Below are positions 60,953 to 64,000 of a DNA stretch of 64,000 nt, piece by piece. The notes beneath the pieces were generated by a model. That model saw only the letters and a program-made list of their open reading frames with translations. It searched no databases and was not told the DNA's origin. The stretch comes from UBA3478 sp038134285. GTDB lineage: Bacteria > Bacteroidota > Bacteroidia > Flavobacteriales > Flavobacteriaceae. The position numbers and the translations under genes were made by a program. Each line of letters begins with the position of its first letter. Within the stretch, counting starts at the first letter, position 1. The stretch is taken from positions 131,441 through 195,440 of the forward strand of contig JAYPUW010000004.1 of the NCBI GenBank assembly GCA_038134285.1. Direction: 5' to 3'.

Positions 60953-62212
60953 ATGAGAGATTTATTTGATCGTATCATTGAAAATAAAGGTCCATTAGGA
61001 AAATGGGCTGAACATGCTGAAGGTTACTTTGTCTTTCCAAAGCTAGAAGGTCCGATTTCAAATAGGATGAAGTTTCAGGGTCGAGAAGTGATCACCTGGA
61101 GTATTAATGATTATTTGGGGCTAGCAAATTTAGAAGAAGTAAAGGCTGTAGATGCTGAAGCTGCCAGAACCTATGGTGCAGCCTACCCAATGGGAGCTCG
61201 AATGATGAGCGGTCATACGGATGCACACGAGCAACTACAAAACGAACTTGCCTCTTTTGTCAATAAAGAAGCAGCCTATCTCTTAAATTTTGGTTATCAA
61301 GGTATTATGTCTGCAATTGATTCCTTGGTTAGTAAAGATGATATCATTGTTTACGATGTGGATTGTCATGCTTGTATTATTGATGGTGTGCGCTTGCACC
61401 TTGGAAAGCGTTTCACCTTCAAGCACAATGACATTGAAAGCTTAGAAAAGAATTTAGAGCGCGCAACGAAGCTTGCAGAACAACAAAACGGAGGAATTTT
61501 GGTGATTTCTGAAGGGGTATTTGGTATGCGTGGTGAGCAAGGTAAGCTCAAAGAAATTGCTGCTCTCAAAGAGAAATATAACTTTAGATTTTTAGTAGAT
61601 GATGCCCATGGATTCGGAACCTTAGGTGCTACAGGAGCCGGGGCAGGAGAAGAGCAAGGGGTTCAAGAGGCTATAGATGTTTACTTTGCTACCTTCGCAA
61701 AATCACTAGCCGGAATTGGAGCCTTCCTTGCGGCAGATAAAGAAATCATCGATTACTTAAAGTATAATTTGCGTTCTCAGATGTTTGCTAAGTCGCTTCC
61801 GATGATTTACGTTAAAGGTGGGTTGAAGCGTCTTGATATGCTGCGCAGTAAGCCTGAGATCAAGCAGAAACTATGGGAGAATGTGAATGCGCTTCAAAAC
61901 GGCCTCAAGGAACGTGGTTTTGATATCGGAACCACATCAAGTTGTGTAACCCCGGTTTATTTGAATGGTAGCATTCCAGAGGCAATGGCCTTAGTTAAAG
62001 ACCTCCGAGAGAACTATGGAATTTTCTGTTCTATCGTAGTCTATCCTGTAATTCCTAAAGGTCTTATTCTATTGAGAATGATACCTACGGCTACACATAC
62101 TCTTGAAGACGTTGCTATCACTCTAGACGCATTCTCTTCAATTAGAGAACGACTCGAAAACGGAACGTATAAGAGATTGTCGGCGGCTGTTTCTGCTGCG
62201 ATGAATGAGTAG
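60953..62212 (+). CDS. Alpha-oxoamine synthase, probably cysteate fatty-acyltransferase (CapB-like)
   Basis: A 419-residue fold-type I PLP enzyme of the serine palmitoyltransferase/KBL/BioF family: INDYLGLAN, MGARMMSGHTDAHEQLQ, VDDAHGFGTLG and the PLP lysine K250 in TFAKSLAG. It condenses an amino acid with acyl-CoA or acyl-ACP. In Flavobacteriia the close homologue makes 3-ketocapnine from cysteate, and the neighbouring cysteate-synthase-like gene supports that here; serine palmitoyltransferase is the alternative. ATG 60953 is preferred to TTG 60938. Convergent with the GNAT gene, 6 bases apart. Confidence 0.85.
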   Translation: MRDLFDRIIENKGPLGKWAEHAEGYFVFPKLEGPISNRMKFQGREVITWSINDYLGLANLEEVKAVDAEAARTYGAAYPMGARMMSGHTDAHEQLQNELASFVNKEAAYLLNFGYQGIMSAIDSLVSKDDIIVYDVDCHACIIDGVRLHLGKRFTFKHNDIESLEKNLERATKLAEQQNGGILVISEGVFGMRGEQGKLKEIAALKEKYNFRFLVDDAHGFGTLGATGAGAGEEQGVQEAIDVYFATFAKSLAGIGAFLAADKEIIDYLKYNLRSQMFAKSLPMIYVKGGLKRLDMLRSKPEIKQKLWENVNALQNGLKERGFDIGTTSSCVTPVYLNGSIPEAMALVKDLRENYGIFCSIVVYPVIPKGLILLRMIPTATHTLEDVAITLDAFSSIRERLENGTYKRLSAAVSAAMNE

Positions 62213-62218
62213 TTCGAA

Positions 62219-63337
62219 CTATATTTCTTTTTTGTAGGTCGCCCTTTTTTGGGTAACATAAGGGTCAAAGTCTTTCCATAAACGCTGTACGGCTAGATTA
62301 TCTTCTAGTTCTGGAGTTCTATGGGCAATTTTTACCCCTCTTTTGTCGTATTCTTTCTTTAGGGCGGCGAAGAGTAGGGCAGTAACACCTTTGTTTTGGT
62401 AATCTGGATGCACTCCTATGAGATAAAGAATAGCGGTTTTTGAATGACGTTTTGCCCACATCAGATTCAGGATTCCCCACAAGGACTGCTTTCCATTTGC
62501 ACGTTGTAATGCTTTTGAAAATGAAGGCATAGTTATGCCAAAGGCTATCATATTACCGTCATTATCAAATACAAATTTGATGTACTCTGGATTGATAAAG
62601 GTGAGGTATTTTTTTTTGAAATAATCTTTCTGACGTTCACTAATTGGAACAAAGGAAGAGAGACTAGCATAGGATTCATTAAAAAGATCAAACATTTTAT
62701 TTGCAGACGCGAGCACATCAGAGGTTTTTGTAAAATTCTGAAGTTGCAATTGATACCTTCTTTGTATCAGATTACTTGATTTTTCAATGAGTTTAGAGTC
62801 TACATTTGAGATTAGAAACTCACTCTCGAGGTACTTCTTTTCAGCCTTTAGGCCATATTGGATATAGTGTTTTTCATAATACTCATGATTGTACCACGAT
62901 ATCATCGTACCGATGCGGTCAAATCCTTCGGTTAAAACGCCAACCTTATCCAAATTAGAGAATCCCACAGGTCCTTCGATGAAGGTTAGTTGTTCTTTCT
63001 TTCCAATGGAAACAACCTCATCTAAAAGTGCCTTAGAAACCTCGAAATCATCAATGAAATCGAACCATCCAAAACGCATTTTAGGCACACCTTGTTCATT
63101 GATCTCAAGACGATTTATGATGGCGGCTATACGTCCGACTATTTTTTGCTCTTTCTTCGCAATGAAATATCGTGCTTCAGCGTGCTCGAAAACGGGATTG
63201 ATTTCGGGATCAAAGAAATCTAGTTCATCAGCTATAACAGGGGGTACCCAATACTTATTACCTTTATAGAGTTCAAAAGGAAAACGAATAAAGGTCTTAA
63301 GTGCTTTTTTACCGTGTAATTCTTCAATAGAAATCAT
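62219..63337 (-). CDS. GNAT-fold protein, candidate lipid N-acyltransferase
   Basis: A 372-residue protein with a GNAT-like C-terminal half (YLIGVHPDYQNKGVTALLFAALKKEYDKRG, the acyl-CoA pyrophosphate loop) and an N-terminal half with FPFELYKGNKYWVPP and ARYFIAKKEQKIVGRIAAI. Databases often label homologues 'GTP cyclohydrolase', which the sequence does not support. Its position beside the capA/capB-like pair makes an N-acyl transfer in sulfonolipid or sphingolipid synthesis plausible, but this is inference. ATG 63337 is preferred to TTG 63355. Confidence 0.75.
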   Translation of the reverse strand: MISIEELHGKKALKTFIRFPFELYKGNKYWVPPVIADELDFFDPEINPVFEHAEARYFIAKKEQKIVGRIAAIINRLEINEQGVPKMRFGWFDFIDDFEVSKALLDEVVSIGKKEQLTFIEGPVGFSNLDKVGVLTEGFDRIGTMISWYNHEYYEKHYIQYGLKAEKKYLESEFLISNVDSKLIEKSSNLIQRRYQLQLQNFTKTSDVLASANKMFDLFNESYASLSSFVPISERQKDYFKKKYLTFINPEYIKFVFDNDGNMIAFGITMPSFSKALQRANGKQSLWGILNLMWAKRHSKTAILYLIGVHPDYQNKGVTALLFAALKKEYDKRGVKIAHRTPELEDNLAVQRLWKDFDPYVTQKRATYKKEI

Positions 63338-63385
63338 GCTTCTAAAGTACTTCAAAATTCAAGAAAGCATAGGCTAAAATAGAAT

Positions 63386-64000
63386 ATGAAAGAGCAGTTG
63401 ATAAGCATTATGAGATCTTTGAGAATACATCTTTTTGTCGTTTTAGGGTTTGTGGTGCTCTCAATAGGATTGTTTTATCCAATTCTTCAAGGGAAGGCTT
63501 TATATCAATCTGACATTGCACAGTATAAAGGCATGTCTCATTTTCGTGACCAGGCTCGCCTTGAAGGAAAAGAATCTTTCTGGACGCAAGCTACTTTTGG
63601 TGGCATGCCCACTTATCAATTAGGAGCACACTATAGCTATAATATGCTTAGAGGAATAGATAAGGTCATCCGATTTCTACCGAGGCCAGCTGACTATGTG
63701 TTTCTATACCTTCTAGGCGCCTATTTGTTTTTATTATTAATTGGTGTGGGATATAAGGGAGCGGTAATTGGAGCCCTCGGATTTTCATTAGCAACCTACC
63801 ATTTAATTATTATAGATGTGGGTCATAATGCCAAGGCCCATGCAATAGGTTATTTCCCTTTTGTTTTGGCCGCGCTTTATGGATTGTTTCTAGGTAAGAG
63901 AAAGATGCTTTTCACTTTAGCGCTGACCTTGTTTATCGGGTTAGAAATTTTTGCGAATCATTACCAGATGACCTATTACCTCTTTATGGCAATTGGTTTG
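63386..64000 (+). CDS. YfhO family membrane protein (5' part, runs off window)
   Basis: The first 205 codons of a larger protein (family about 750-850 residues). One N-terminal helix (about 13-32) is followed by SDIAQYKGMSHFRDQARLE and FWTQATFGGMPTYQLGAHY, the YfhO-family luminal loop, then repeated hydrophobic helices. YfhO proteins resemble GT-C glycosyltransferases and take part in glycosylation of cell-wall or surface polymers. Divergent from the GNAT gene over 48 bases. Confidence 0.85.
   Translation, partial: MKEQLISIMRSLRIHLFVVLGFVVLSIGLFYPILQGKALYQSDIAQYKGMSHFRDQARLEGKESFWTQATFGGMPTYQLGAHYSYNMLRGIDKVIRFLPRPADYVFLYLLGAYLFLLLIGVGYKGAVIGALGFSLATYHLIIIDVGHNAKAHAIGYFPFVLAALYGLFLGKRKMLFTLALTLFIGLEIFANHYQMTYYLFMAIGL

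Noticed and set aside
1..64000. CRISPR arrays, insertion sequences, prophage or plasmid genes
   Set aside because: No direct-repeat arrays, transposase motifs, integrases or phage structural genes were seen on either strand.

Overview
The window is a gene-dense stretch of chromosome from a member of the Bacteroidota, most likely a marine-type Flavobacteriia. Several things point there. Promoter-like TAnnTTTG boxes (the Bacteroidota -7 element) stand before many genes. Bacillithiol genes (bshA, bshB1) are present. So are family-restricted proteins (DUF4290, the 58-residue CAL67264-type membrane protein, a fused ResB-CcsA CcsBA, GH3-beta-lactamase fusions, short MenE), an outer-membrane beta-barrel receptor, and an adjacent pair matching sulfonolipid (capnine) synthesis. 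No insertion sequence, phage, CRISPR array or plasmid gene was seen. Base composition looks even throughout, so this reads as core genome.

Layout. 0-7.7 kb (+): MlaD-like protein, an HdrC/HdrB-like iron-sulfur pair, a conserved small protein, a GH3/serine-hydrolase fusion and bshA. 7.7-13.7 kb (-): a nucleotide-sugar pair (UDP-glucose dehydrogenase, UDP-glucuronate epimerase), mnmE, dnaN and a SAM hydrolase family gene. 13.7-17.5 kb (+): phoH, purC, cold-shock gene, a START-like protein and a degenerate class IV aminotransferase, with a tRNA-Met on the minus strand. 17.5-21.3 kb (-): HU, fmt, recQ and a small P-loop kinase-like gene. 21.3-23.6 kb (+): DUF493, DUF4290 and murA. 23.6-27.7 kb (-): a light-related group of BLUF photoreceptor, pirin, photolyase, SDR and SRPBCC protein. 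27.7-29.6 kb (-): maf, kdsC-like and DUF2520. 29.6-33.7 kb (+): ccsBA, bshB1 and tRNA-His.

33.7-44.7 kb: an M28 peptidase (-), a secreted beta-strand-rich protein, then a menaquinone operon (hotdog thioesterase, menF, menD, an S1-domain protein, a SPOR-like membrane protein, menA, menC, a CPBP protein, menE) without menB or menH. 44.7-57.7 kb: acyl-CoA carboxylase beta subunit (-), a small membrane protein plus ettA, a coiled-coil protein, fumC (-), a small membrane protein, an outer-membrane receptor with a Met/Gly-rich partner (-), prfB with a programmed +1 frameshift (-), and a gluzincin-type metalloprotease (+). 57.7-64 kb: oligopeptidase B, the capA/capB-like pair, a GNAT-fold protein (-), and the 5' part of a YfhO-family membrane protein running off the end.

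The most notable points are: the complete E. coli-like prfB frameshift site in a lineage whose ribosomes are thought to hide the anti-Shine-Dalgarno; MurA with Asp in place of the fosfomycin-target Cys; the cysteate synthase/acyltransferase pair with a candidate N-acyltransferase; the BLUF-photolyase group; and at least four genes whose -7 box lies only 4-6 nt before the start codon, which predicts leaderless or nearly leaderless mRNAs. I found no clearly new defence or mobile system. Everything here is read by eye from sequence, with no database search.
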